A stretch of DNA of 64,000 nucleotides, taken from Desulfatitalea alkaliphila. GTDB lineage: Bacteria; Desulfobacterota; Desulfobacteria; Desulfobacterales; Desulfosarcinaceae. The translations under genes and the position numbers were made by a program. The stretch is from contig NZ_JALJRB010000017.1 of assembly GCF_022968795.1 (NCBI RefSeq), forward strand, positions 1-64,000. The letters are read 5' to 3'. The notes below the pieces were generated by a model, which was given only the letters and a program-made list of their open reading frames with translations, was not told the origin of the DNA and searched no databases. Shown piece after piece: positions 16,331 to 24,712 of this stretch (its first letter is position 1; the number at the start of each line of letters is the position of its first letter).

Positions 16331-18262
16331 ATGACTGCCTATCCCCATCTGTTCCAGCCCATTCAAATCGGCACCATGACCGTTAAGAACCGTTTGCTCA
16401 TGTCGGCCATGAGTATCAATTTCGGTGTGGACGACCATGGTTATGTGACCGATTCGCTGATTCAATACATGGTGGCCCGTGCCCGGGGCGGCGTGGGAAT
16501 GATGCTGGTGGGCGGCGGCGGCATCCACCCTTCGGGCGTCGAACTGCCCCATCTGCCGGCCTTGTGGGAGGATGATTGCGTGCCGGCCCTGGCGCGCATG
16601 GCCGAGGCGGTGCGCCCCTTTGATTGCCGTCTGGGCATGCAGTTGATGCACGGCGGACGGCAATCCTACCATGATGAAAAGGTGGCCCCTTCCGCCATCC
16701 CCGCCCCGGCGGTGGTCAAGGGTACGCCCCGCGCCCTGACCATCGAGGAAATCGGGATGCTGGCGGGTGCCTTCGGTGACGCCGCGCGCCGCTGCCAGGC
16801 GGCCGGGTTCGACTTCATCGAGATCCATGCCGCCCATGGATACCTGATCAACCAGTTCTTCGCGCCCAACAGCAACCATCGCACCGATGCCTATGGCGGC
16901 AGCTTTGAAAATCGCATCCGCTTTTTGATGGCGCTGTTGGCCGACATCCGCCACAAGTGCGGCGCCGCTTTTCCCGTGGGCATTCGCATCAACGGCGAGG
17001 ACTATATCGATAACGGCTGGACCCTGGCCGATGCCTTGCGCCTGGCCCCGATTCTGGAAAGCGAAGGGGTCGCCTATCTGCATGTGTCGGCGGGGGTATA
17101 CGGCAGCAAACAGTTGACCATACCCTCCATGTACGTGCCTCAGGGCTGCTTTGTCGATCTGGCGGTGGCGGTCAAGGAGCGGGTGCGGTGCCCCGTGGTG
17201 ACGGTGGGCCGCATCAAATCCCCGGCCTTGGCCGATGAGCTGATTCAATCCGGCAAAGCCGATGTGGTGGCCCTGGGCCGTTCGCTGCTGGCCGATCCCC
17301 ACTGGCCGTGCAAGGCGGCGGCCGGCGAGGTGGACCGCATTCGGCCTTGTGTGGGATGTTGTCTGGGCTGCATCCATACGGTGCTCCAATTGGAGCCCGG
17401 CGGCTGCGTGGTCAACCCCGATGTGGGCCGCGAGTACTTGCTCGGCGATACCCCGGCCGCGGCGCAAGCCCGCCGGGTTCTGGTGGTGGGGGGCGGTCCG
17501 GCCGGCCTGGCGGCCGCGCGCATGGCCGCTGTGCAGGGGCACACCGTCACTCTCTGCGAGCAGGAGGGCACCCTGGGCGGCGCGTTGGCCCTGGCGGCCA
17601 AGGCACCCGGAAGAGGCGATCTGGGCGATTTGCTGATCTATTTCCGGGCGGAGCTGGAGCGGCTCGGTGTGGCCTGTCGCCTGCGGACGCCCCTGGATCA
17701 AACCTTGTTGGATGAAGTGCGGCCCGATGTGGTGGTGATGGCCACCGGCAGCTTGCCCGAAATGCCCATGCTCAAGGGGTTGTACCAATCGTCGCTGCAG
17801 ATTTGCACCGTGACCGAGGTGTTTTCGGGACAGGCCGCCACCGGTGCGCGGGTGGTCGTGTGGGGTGGCAATCAGGCCGGCCTGGTGTTGGCCGACCACC
17901 TGGCGGAACAGGGCAAGGCCGTGACGGTGCTGCACCCCAAGGCCCATTTCGGCGAGGAGATGTCCAGCAACGACCGTTATTACCTGCGCGAGCGACTTGC
18001 CCGGGGGCGGGTCGTCCTTTTCAAGAAGGTGGTGGTGACCCGTTTCGCCGACAAAGGCGTCGATTTCACGGTTGAAGGCCGGCCGGAGCACCTGGATGCA
18101 CTGGACACCGTCGTGCTGGCGGATCGTTTCACACCGCTGCGGGAGGCGGCCAACCTGCTGCGGCAGCGGGATGTGGCCTGCCATTTCATCGGGGACGCCA
18201 AACAACCGCGTCATCTGATGTATGCCGTCAGCGAGGGAGAGGAGTTGGGCAGGTCGCTTTAA
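16331..18262 (+). CDS. OYE-family 4Fe-4S flavin oxidoreductase (2,4-dienoyl-CoA reductase/NADH oxidase type)
   Basis: A 643-residue FMN/FAD/4Fe-4S enzyme. The N-terminal TIM barrel (1-335) is of the old yellow enzyme type (MQLMHGGRQ, FDFIEIHAAHGYLINQFFAP, NHRTDAYGGSFENR). Cysteines at 340, 343, 344, 347 and 359 supply the cluster (CVGCCLGC). Residues 380-640 form the FAD/NAD(P) module (VLVVGGGPAGLAAARMA, and a second dinucleotide fold near 510). Relatives reduce dienoyl-CoA, trimethylamine or bile-acid enones, so the substrate is unknown. AAGGAGG fixes ATG 16331. The 3' end overlaps the convergent ThiF-like gene by 4 bp. Confidence 0.9.
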   Translation: MTAYPHLFQPIQIGTMTVKNRLLMSAMSINFGVDDHGYVTDSLIQYMVARARGGVGMMLVGGGGIHPSGVELPHLPALWEDDCVPALARMAEAVRPFDCRLGMQLMHGGRQSYHDEKVAPSAIPAPAVVKGTPRALTIEEIGMLAGAFGDAARRCQAAGFDFIEIHAAHGYLINQFFAPNSNHRTDAYGGSFENRIRFLMALLADIRHKCGAAFPVGIRINGEDYIDNGWTLADALRLAPILESEGVAYLHVSAGVYGSKQLTIPSMYVPQGCFVDLAVAVKERVRCPVVTVGRIKSPALADELIQSGKADVVALGRSLLADPHWPCKAAAGEVDRIRPCVGCCLGCIHTVLQLEPGGCVVNPDVGREYLLGDTPAAAQARRVLVVGGGPAGLAAARMAAVQGHTVTLCEQEGTLGGALALAAKAPGRGDLGDLLIYFRAELERLGVACRLRTPLDQTLLDEVRPDVVVMATGSLPEMPMLKGLYQSSLQICTVTEVFSGQAATGARVVVWGGNQAGLVLADHLAEQGKAVTVLHPKAHFGEEMSSNDRYYLRERLARGRVVLFKKVVVTRFADKGVDFTVEGRPEHLDALDTVVLADRFTPLREAANLLRQRDVACHFIGDAKQPRHLMYAVSEGEELGRSL

Positions 18263-19122
18263 ACCAGCGACAGCACCTCGAAGGTGTTGTCGCTCAGGTC
18301 CATGATCCACAATTTGTTGCGCAACAGTCGGTCCGTGCGGCCGGTGAGCACCTTGAGCGCTTCGGAGCACTCCATGGCGGCGGCCATGGTCACGGTTTGG
18401 GGCAGATTGCCCAGAACCGTTTCCGCTCCTTTGGCGTCCTTGAGCGCATGATACGGGCCATGAATCGCCTCCAGGCCCGGATCATCGGGAAAAATGGTGG
18501 TCACATGAGCGGTCGAGCCCGCCACGGCCGCCGAAACCATGGGAATGGCGGTCTGCCGGGCAGCCCGGGCCACCACGAAGCGGGCCTCGATATTGTCCAG
18601 GCAATCGATCACCAATTGGCAGCCGGCGATCCGCTCGGCGGCGTTGCGGTCGTTGATATACTCGGCCCGGGCCGTCACCTGAACGGTGCTGTTGACGACC
18701 GACACACGCCGTGCGGCCACGGTCGCCTTGGATTGGCCCAGCTGGGCTTCATCGCTGAACAGTTGCCGGTTCAAGTTGTGGGCTTCGAACCGGTCGCCAT
18801 CCATGAGCACCAGGGCGCCCACGCCCGCCCGCGCCAGTATTTCCACCACCGCCCCACCCAATCCCCCCAGACCGATGACGGCCACCCGGGCGTCGCACAG
18901 CCGGATCTGGTCGGCAACTGAATAGGAACGGCTGTTGCGCATATAGCGTTCGGGCAGCGCGCCGGCGGCCAGGGCCGTGCGTTCCACCTTGCGCAAAGAG
19001 GCACCGGTTGTGTCGGCGATCCGCCGCCCCTGGTCCAGGGTCAGGACGGGCCGAACGGTGTCGTCGGGCGCCACGGGGGATTCGATGTGCTCAGACACGA
19101 TTTCCAACAGGCTTTGGTGCAT
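18259..19122 (-). CDS. ThiF/MoeB/HesA-family E1-like adenylyltransferase
   Basis: Activates the C-terminus of a ubiquitin-like sulfur carrier by adenylation. The 287-residue protein has the nucleotide-binding loop GLGGLGG (84-90), DGDRFEAHNLNRQLF and the DCLDNIEARF motif. An N-terminal extension of about 70 residues precedes the core. I do not see the paired CxxC zinc site of MoeB/ThiF. It ends head-on against the flavin oxidoreductase and sits 3 bp after the MoaD/ThiS-like gene, its probable partner. The pathway (molybdopterin, thiamin or tungsten cofactor) cannot be decided from sequence. Confidence 0.87.
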   Translation of the reverse strand: MHQSLLEIVSEHIESPVAPDDTVRPVLTLDQGRRIADTTGASLRKVERTALAAGALPERYMRNSRSYSVADQIRLCDARVAVIGLGGLGGAVVEILARAGVGALVLMDGDRFEAHNLNRQLFSDEAQLGQSKATVAARRVSVVNSTVQVTARAEYINDRNAAERIAGCQLVIDCLDNIEARFVVARAARQTAIPMVSAAVAGSTAHVTTIFPDDPGLEAIHGPYHALKDAKGAETVLGNLPQTVTMAAAMECSEALKVLTGRTDRLLRNKLWIMDLSDNTFEVLSLV

Positions 19123-19125
19123 CGC

Positions 19126-19368
19126 CTATCCTCCTCCCACCGGTGGAAAGAGACCCACCCGTTCGCCGCCCTGCAGCGGGCTGTCGGATTCGGCGCGCAC
19201 GCCGTCGATGAAGATCAATTTGACTTCCGATGCCGGAATGTCGAGGGCCTGCATCAATTGGGCGACGGTCATGCCTCGCCGGATGGGTTGCCGGGCTTCT
19301 TGCTGCGGACGGTATTTCGCCAGGGTGGCGAAAAGTCTTAGATCGATGGTGGTCGGCGTCTGGTTCAT
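19126..19368 (-). CDS. MoaD/ThiS-family ubiquitin-like sulfur carrier
   Basis: An 80-residue beta-grasp protein ending in the diagnostic diglycine (PPVGGG), which is adenylated and thiocarboxylated. Core motifs are LRLFATLAKYRP and GERVGLFPP. Its stop lies 3 bp before the start of the ThiF-like gene, so they form an activating-enzyme/carrier pair. It is longer than ThiS (about 66) and closer to MoaD (about 81). The extra third glycine at the end could need trimming before activation. Confidence 0.87.
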   Translation of the reverse strand: MNQTPTTIDLRLFATLAKYRPQQEARQPIRRGMTVAQLMQALDIPASEVKLIFIDGVRAESDSPLQGGERVGLFPPVGGG

Positions 19369-19413
19369 GGAGCATCCCTCCGGTCGATGGATAGCTGGTC
19401 TGTGATAGCTGAT

Positions 19414-19626
19414 CTATGTTCGGCGCCCACGGCGCCCTGAGGCGGTCTTGGTGCGACGCCGGGCCTCGAAATAGAGGCAGGTCGTGCCGGAACTGCTGCG
19501 CACCACCGCACCGGGCAGAAACCGGCTCTTGAAGCCAAGGGCACGACAGCCGTGGGGATGGGCCTTCTCCCAGGTCACATAATAGTGCCGGCATTTGTGG
19601 CAGTCGATGGGGGCGTTGTCGGTCAT
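19414..19626 (-). CDS. small Cys-rich (putative zinc-binding) protein
   Basis: A 70-residue basic protein with CHKCRHYYVTWEKAHPHGC and a further Cys near residue 50, a pattern suited to one zinc ion (Cys9, Cys12, Cys27, Cys50). The tail is Arg/Lys-rich (RRRTKTASGRRGRR). Similar short proteins with the HKCRHYYVTW signature occur, as I recall, in other deltaproteobacteria, but their function is unknown. It probably leads the operon with the MoaD- and ThiF-like genes (45 bp gap). Confidence 0.75.
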   Translation of the reverse strand: MTDNAPIDCHKCRHYYVTWEKAHPHGCRALGFKSRFLPGAVVRSSSGTTCLYFEARRRTKTASGRRGRRT

Positions 19627-19765
19627 TTCCTCATCCGTAGTATGGCAGAAAAAGAGTTGACGCCTCTTTCATGCCATACTAACGATAGCGCGGCATGACA
19701 AGTAGAGAAGGCAGTAGCGGACCGCCGCATGCCATTCACGAAGGGCCACCATCGAGGAGTGCGCA

Positions 19766-20707
19766 ATGGCATTGGAGATCAAGAAGGCGTTGGTGACGGG
19801 TGGTGCCGGATTCATCGGCTCCCATTTAGTGGATCGACTGGTGCGGACCGGGTGTGCCGTGACGGTAATGGACGACCTGTCCAGCGGTTCGGTCGCCAAT
19901 CTGGCAGCAGTGATGGACCGTATCGATTTCATCGAGGGTGATATCCAGGACGACGCCCTGCTGGACAAGTGCTTGCCCGGATGTGATACGGTGTTCCACG
20001 AGGCTGCCGTGGTGTCGGTCACCCGCACGGTCCAGGAACCGGTGTCTTCCGCCCGGATCAACGACCTGGGAACGATCCAGGTGCTCGACACCGCCCGCCG
20101 TCATGGCGTGCGGCGGGTGGTGATGGCCAGCTCCAGCGCTGTATACGGAGACGCCCCGCAGCTGCCCAAAACGGAGTCCATGACCCCTGCGCCCATGAGT
20201 CCCTATGCGGTGCAGAAGCTGACCAACGAGTACTATGCCGATCTCTATTTCAAGTTGTATGGCCTGGAAACGGTGTGTTTGCGCTATTTCAATGTCTACG
20301 GTCCACGCCAGGATCCCTCGTCGCCCTATTCGGGTGTCATCTCCATCTTCATGACCAGGGCCCGGGATGGTCAGGCGCCGGTGATTTACGGTGACGGCGG
20401 CCAGACACGGGATTTTGTTTTTGTGGAAGATGTGGTGCAGGCCAACATGCTGGCGGCGACCCACCCGGATGCCCCGGGCCGCGTGTTCAATGTGGGCACC
20501 AGCCAATCGGTCGCCATCAGTGCACTGTGGCATAGCATTGCCGCCCTGGCCGGGGTCTCGGCGGACCCACGCCATGAGGCGCCCCGGCCGGGTGACATAC
20601 GCCACTCCTTGTCCAGTATTCAACGGGCAAGGGATGCTTTGGGCTTTCAGCCCGTCGTGCGTTTCGAGGAAGGGTTGCGGCGCACCTTCGACTGGTGCCG
20701 CCGATAA
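19766..20707 (+). CDS. NAD-dependent nucleotide-sugar epimerase/dehydratase (UDP-GlcNAc C4-epimerase-like)
   Basis: A 313-residue extended short-chain dehydrogenase. The NAD motif TGGAGFIG is at 11-18, the catalytic serine is in ASSSAVYG (about 123), and the YxxxK pair is Tyr147/Lys151 (SPYAVQK). RYFNVYGPRQDP and the substrate-binding GDGGQTRDFVFVEDVV are typical of WbpP/GalE-type epimerases that feed surface polysaccharides. It stands alone, with a GAGGAG-like Shine-Dalgarno sequence and no polysaccharide genes nearby, so the exact sugar is unknown. Confidence 0.88.
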   Translation: MALEIKKALVTGGAGFIGSHLVDRLVRTGCAVTVMDDLSSGSVANLAAVMDRIDFIEGDIQDDALLDKCLPGCDTVFHEAAVVSVTRTVQEPVSSARINDLGTIQVLDTARRHGVRRVVMASSSAVYGDAPQLPKTESMTPAPMSPYAVQKLTNEYYADLYFKLYGLETVCLRYFNVYGPRQDPSSPYSGVISIFMTRARDGQAPVIYGDGGQTRDFVFVEDVVQANMLAATHPDAPGRVFNVGTSQSVAISALWHSIAALAGVSADPRHEAPRPGDIRHSLSSIQRARDALGFQPVVRFEEGLRRTFDWCRR

Positions 20708-20736
20708 GGCATGCCATTCCTGCGGCAGGGGGCTGA

Positions 20737-21477
20737 TTATGCAGGGGCCGCCATCTTATTGTAAAGGTTTTTGACGGTCACGCCGCGCCAGATACCCTTT
20801 CCGGATAGGGTGGGATAACCTTGGGCTGCGATGTGGCGTGCGATGCGCTCCCAGTTGTTTCCCTCTGCCCGCATTTGATGAATAACGGCGAAGAGCCTAT
20901 CGCGATCCGTTTCGCTCAGACCGCCATCTGCTGTTTGGCGCTCCTCCTGCTTATCTACTTTATCTTCCCCGGTATCTTTTACGGCCTCCGCACTCGGTTG
21001 GCTTGCGGCGACCGGCACTTCTTCCATTTTTTCTCCGGAAGGTGTCGGTGATGCGTCGTCGGTTGGCTTGACGAAGGCTGCCGCTTGGGGTGCCTCAGTC
21101 GCCGGAGGGGATGCCTCCTGTGATGGGTCGGCCGCTGAGGATGCGGCGGCAAGCAGTCGACCGGCGTTTTCCGCATCGGGAAAGAGCAGGCGGTAAATGC
21201 TTTCCGTCATCATCTCCATGGCCTTGTTCCGGCGTGCTTCGGTGCGGTTGCGTTCGATGAAGGCATCGGCCAAGCGCTTCTGGGTGGCGGCCAGGTTTTC
21301 CAGAATCTCTTTGATGGCCTGCAACCGCTCGCAGACTTCTTTGTTTTCGCCGTCCCGCTTGCGTCGGTCCGGCATATTGCGCCGCTGGCCGCCTTTGTGC
21401 TGGTCGCCGTAGGAGCGATTTTGTCGATCGGCTTGTTTGAGTTTGCCGCTGCGCAGATTGTGCAAAAAATCATCCAT
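20737..21477 (-). CDS. coiled-coil protein with C-terminal recombinase-like helical motif
   Basis: A 246-residue hydrophilic protein in three parts. The first is a basic N-terminus (about 1-45) and a predicted coiled coil (about 45-95, NKEVCERLQAIKEILENLAATQKRLADAF). The second is a low-complexity Pro/Ala/Glu linker (about 110-190). The last is a compact C-terminal domain (DRLFAVIHQMRAEGNNWERIARHIAAQG) continuing YPTLSGKGIWRGVTVKNLYNK. That tail resembles the helix-turn-helix-like 'recombinase' region after serine-recombinase catalytic domains, but no catalytic domain is present. It may be a DNA-binding accessory protein. Function unknown. Confidence 0.65.
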   Translation of the reverse strand: MDDFLHNLRSGKLKQADRQNRSYGDQHKGGQRRNMPDRRKRDGENKEVCERLQAIKEILENLAATQKRLADAFIERNRTEARRNKAMEMMTESIYRLLFPDAENAGRLLAAASSAADPSQEASPPATEAPQAAAFVKPTDDASPTPSGEKMEEVPVAASQPSAEAVKDTGEDKVDKQEERQTADGGLSETDRDRLFAVIHQMRAEGNNWERIARHIAAQGYPTLSGKGIWRGVTVKNLYNKMAAPA

Positions 21478-21922
21478 TCAATGGTCTCCTTGGGGGTGTG
21501 CCCCCGGTGTTGCCGACACCTCGGCCGTCTGTTTCACCGCCGCCTTTATTGCACGCGCAATGCGCACCATTCTATAAGGCCGCTGGGTTTGGCTCGACGC
21601 GAATCTTAGTAACGACAAGGAAGGGGGTTCTGCATCGATGCGGTTCGGCTGTGTGCCAAGTATATCGGTCTTTTCGGATTATGACTTTAGTGATGTCGTT
21701 CTGCCATGTGGGCTTTTTTTTCGGGTGTCAACCCGATCAAGATGCTCTGTCATGGCACAGACGGGCAAAGCTAATCCTTTTTCGGCCAAAGGTCAACACC
21801 TTGATCGGTGTCTGCCCCATCTTTCCGAAAGGTCACGGGTAACCTTCCAATTGCATCCATCGCCGGGCACGGCATGCCGTGCCCCTTCGGGTGGAATAAC
21901 GATAATGCGGCATACCCTGCCC
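21478..21922. other. intergenic, 445 bp, with a perfect 20-bp palindrome
   Basis: No credible gene. GGGCACGGCATGCCGTGCCC at 21865-21884 is a perfect palindrome, 39 bp beyond the lysA stop, and may stop or protect the 3' end of the dapL-lysA mRNA or be a REP-type repeat. A smaller inverted repeat (CGGGT-4 nt-ACCCG, about 21722-21736) follows a T-run. Confidence 0.5.
21865..21884. repeat. perfect 20-bp palindrome (REP-like)
   Basis: A fully self-complementary GC-rich sequence downstream of lysA with no following T-run on either strand. It is more likely a REP-like or mRNA-stabilising element than an intrinsic terminator. Confidence 0.55.
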
Positions 21923-23182
21923 CTACGGCAACAGCGTTTGTGCTTCGAACTGCAGGGTGGCGAAATAGTCTTCCACGGTTTCGGCGCGGCGGATCAACTC
22001 CACGCGGCCGTCGGCGCGCAACAACAGCTCCTTGGGGCGCAACTTGCCGTTGTAATTGAACCCCATGGCGTGACCGTGGGCACCGGTGTCCTGGATGACC
22101 AGCAGGTCCCCTTCGTCGATGGGCGGCAGCGGGCGTTGCAAGGCGAATTTGTCGTTGTTTTCGCAAAGCGAGCCCACCACATCCACCGTTTCGACGGGCA
22201 GATCGGCCGACTTGCCCGGCACTTCGATGTGATGATAGGCGCCGTACATGCCGGGCCGCATGAGGGCTGACATGCTGGCATCCACACCGATGTAGGTGCG
22301 GTAGATCTCTTTGCGGTTGATGGCCCTCACCACCAAGACGCCATGGGGGCCGGTCATGTAGCGGCCGCTTTCCATGAAAAGGCGGGGCACGTACCCTTGG
22401 TCGGCGCCGAAGGCATCGAGCTGCCGTAGAATGCCGTCGGCCATCGCTTCCAGGTCGAAGGGCGCTTCGTCGGGATGGTAGGCGATGCCCAGCCCGCCGC
22501 CCATATTGATGAAATCGAAACGAATGCCCAGCTCCGCGCCGATCCAGCGGGCCACTTCGAGCAACATTTCGACGGTCTGCACCATATAGAGGTGATTGCG
22601 TTCGTTGGAGGCCAGCATGGTGTGCAGGCCGAAACGCCGCGCGCCGCGCGCCATGGCCGCGCGGTAAGCGTCGATCAACTGGTGGTGGGCAACGCCGTAT
22701 TTGGCTTCCACCGGGTTGCCGATAATGCTGTTGCCGCTGCGACGCGGGCCCGGGTTGTAGCGAAAGCAAATCGTTTCCGGCATTCGCGGCACCTTGGGCA
22801 CCAACGAGATGTCGTCCAGATTCAACAGGCTGCCGCCGTCGGCCAGGGCCGTGTGGAAATCTTCGGCGCTGGTGTTGTTGGAGGTGAACATCAGCGCCTC
22901 GCCCCGGGCGCCCACCTGCCGTGCCAGCAGCAGTTCGGCCACCGAACTGCAGTCGAACCCGAAGCCCAGCTCCTGCATGATTTGCAGGATGCGCGGGTTG
23001 GGCAGCGCCTTGACGGCATAATATTCCTGGAAGCCGCCCAGCCGGGCGAACAGGCGGCGCAGGCGTGTGCCGGTTTCACGGATGCCCGTTTCGTCGTAAA
23101 TGTGGAAGGGCGTGCCGAAATGGGCGGCCACTTCGGGCAGGATGGGAAAGAGGCGGTCTCTGTAGTCGGGGCTCATGGGCAT
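21923..23182 (-). CDS. lysA: diaminopimelate decarboxylase
   Basis: Last step of lysine synthesis: decarboxylates meso-diaminopimelate using PLP. The 419-residue protein is a fold-III PLP enzyme with the Schiff-base Lys58 in YYAVKALPNP, the phosphate-binding glycines in NMGGGLGIAY, and the catalytic Cys of the second domain in GSLCENNDKFA, ending with HAMGFNYNGKLRP. It lies 22 bp downstream of dapL, its pathway partner, which favours LysA over carboxynorspermidine decarboxylase. An ATG six bases downstream of the chosen one is also possible. Confidence 0.85.
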   Translation of the reverse strand: MPMSPDYRDRLFPILPEVAAHFGTPFHIYDETGIRETGTRLRRLFARLGGFQEYYAVKALPNPRILQIMQELGFGFDCSSVAELLLARQVGARGEALMFTSNNTSAEDFHTALADGGSLLNLDDISLVPKVPRMPETICFRYNPGPRRSGNSIIGNPVEAKYGVAHHQLIDAYRAAMARGARRFGLHTMLASNERNHLYMVQTVEMLLEVARWIGAELGIRFDFINMGGGLGIAYHPDEAPFDLEAMADGILRQLDAFGADQGYVPRLFMESGRYMTGPHGVLVVRAINRKEIYRTYIGVDASMSALMRPGMYGAYHHIEVPGKSADLPVETVDVVGSLCENNDKFALQRPLPPIDEGDLLVIQDTGAHGHAMGFNYNGKLRPKELLLRADGRVELIRRAETVEDYFATLQFEAQTLLP

Positions 23183-23204
23183 GGCGTCGTCATCTTTCTA
23201 CTGA

Positions 23205-24428
23205 TTATTGCAGGGCGGCTTGAATCCGCGTCATGGCTGTCTGTACATTGGCAAAACTGTTGAATCCGCTGATGCGGATGTGGGTTTGCCCGCAGCGGCC
23301 GAATCCGGCGCCGGGGGTGCACACGACGCCGGCCTTGTCCAGCAGTAAGTCGAAAAAGGCCCAGGAATCACGTTGACCGTCGATCCACACATAGGGGGAG
23401 TGATCGCCACCCACACAATCGAATCCCATATCGCTGAAGGCCTGGCGCACGTAAGCGGCGTTTTTGAGGTAACCATCGGCCAGTTCCCGCACCTGGCGTT
23501 GGCCCTCGGGAGAGTAGACCGCCTCGGCCGCTCGTTGGACGGGGTAGGAGACACCGTTGAATTTGGTGGCGTGGCGGCGGTTCCACAGGTCGCGCACGGC
23601 CACCGGCCGCCCGTCCGGTCCGTAGGCTTGACACGCCTTGGGCACCACGGTGTAGGCGCAGCGGGTGCCGGTGAAGCCGGCGGTTTTGGAAAAGCTGCGA
23701 AATTCGACCGCAACTTCCCGGGCGCCCGGCACTTCATAGATGGAGCGCGGCAGCCGGTCGTCCCGGATGAAGGCTTCATAGGCCGCATCATAAAGGATCA
23801 AGGCCTTGTTCTCGCGGGCGTAATCGACCCAAGTCTGCAACTGTTCCCGGGTAATGACGGCGCCGGTGGGATTGTTGGGAAAGCACAGGTAGATCAGGTC
23901 CACCGGCGCATCGGGCAGACGGGGCACATAACCGTTGTCTTTGGTACACGCGAGATAGACCAGCCCCTCGTAACCCCCGTTGCGATAGATTCCTGTACGA
24001 CCCGCCATGACATTGGTGTCCACATAGACCGGATAGACCGGATCGGGCACCGCCACGCGGATATCGGTGGCAAAAAGCTCCTGGATGTTGCCGGTGTCGC
24101 ATTTGGCGCCGTCGCTGACGAAAATCTCGTCGGCTTCGATTTCGGCGCCGCGGCTTTGAAAATCGTGCCGGGCGATGGCCTCTCGCAAAAAGGCGTATCC
24201 CTGCTCCGGTCCATACCCGCGAAAGGATTGATCCCGGGCCATTTCATCGACGGCCTGATGCAGGGCACGAATGCACGCATCGGGCAGGGCGTGGGTCACA
24301 TCGCCGATGCCGAGCCGGATGATCGCCTTGTCCGGGTGGCTTGCCTGAAAGTGCTCCACCCGCTTGGCGATGTCGGCGAACAGATAGCTGGCCTGCAGTT
24401 TCAGAAAGTGGTCATTGATGCGGATCAT
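23205..24428 (-). CDS. dapL: LL-diaminopimelate aminotransferase
   Basis: Converts tetrahydrodipicolinate directly to LL-diaminopimelate, bypassing the DapD/C/E route. The 407-residue fold-I aminotransferase has [12 protein letters not shown], the [16 protein letters not shown] motif characteristic of DapL, FPNNPTGA, and the PLP Lys248 in [10 protein letters not shown]. The start [20 protein letters not shown] is typical of the family and preceded by AAGGA. A longer frame to 24536 crosses the promoter and is rejected. First gene of the dapL-lysA operon. Confidence 0.95.
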   Translation of the reverse strand: MIRINDHFLKLQASYLFADIAKRVEHFQASHPDKAIIRLGIGDVTHALPDACIRALHQAVDEMARDQSFRGYGPEQGYAFLREAIARHDFQSRGAEIEADEIFVSDGAKCDTGNIQELFATDIRVAVPDPVYPVYVDTNVMAGRTGIYRNGGYEGLVYLACTKDNGYVPRLPDAPVDLIYLCFPNNPTGAVITREQLQTWVDYARENKALILYDAAYEAFIRDDRLPRSIYEVPGAREVAVEFRSFSKTAGFTGTRCAYTVVPKACQAYGPDGRPVAVRDLWNRRHATKFNGVSYPVQRAAEAVYSPEGQRQVRELADGYLKNAAYVRQAFSDMGFDCVGGDHSPYVWIDGQRDSWAFFDLLLDKAGVVCTPGAGFGRCGQTHIRISGFNSFANVQTAMTRIQAALQ

Positions 24429-24498
24429 GGGTCGTCCTTGTCTCCGTTGTGTTTCGGCGGCGAGCACCGTTTCACCGACCGCGCACAAAACAAGCGGT

Positions 24499-24527
24499 AA
24501 TGTATTGTCGGGTCCTAAAAGGGTCAA
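24499..24527 (-). promoter_or_regulatory. sigma70-like promoter of dapL-lysA
   Basis: On the minus strand TTGACC (24527-24522), a 17-bp spacer, then TACATT (24504-24499). It is 70 bp upstream of the dapL start codon. Confidence 0.6.
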
Positions 24528-24712
24528 TCCCCGCATGGATATGCAAAAATTGCCTTTTGGTCAACCATGGACCACTCAACAAATCCAACCAACCCAAAAA
24601 ACTCAATGAAATCGGATATCCATGATTGACTTCAAACCCTGATCGGTGCCAATAGTGTCCCTGGCGGTTGGATGTCCTGCCCGCCGAGGCTTCCTGGTAC
24701 GAGAGGGTGAAT

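Noticed and set aside
16274-18370. 698-codon frame on the minus strand
   Set aside because: Antisense of the flavin oxidoreductase; composition is His/Gly/Gln-rich, typical of shadow frames.
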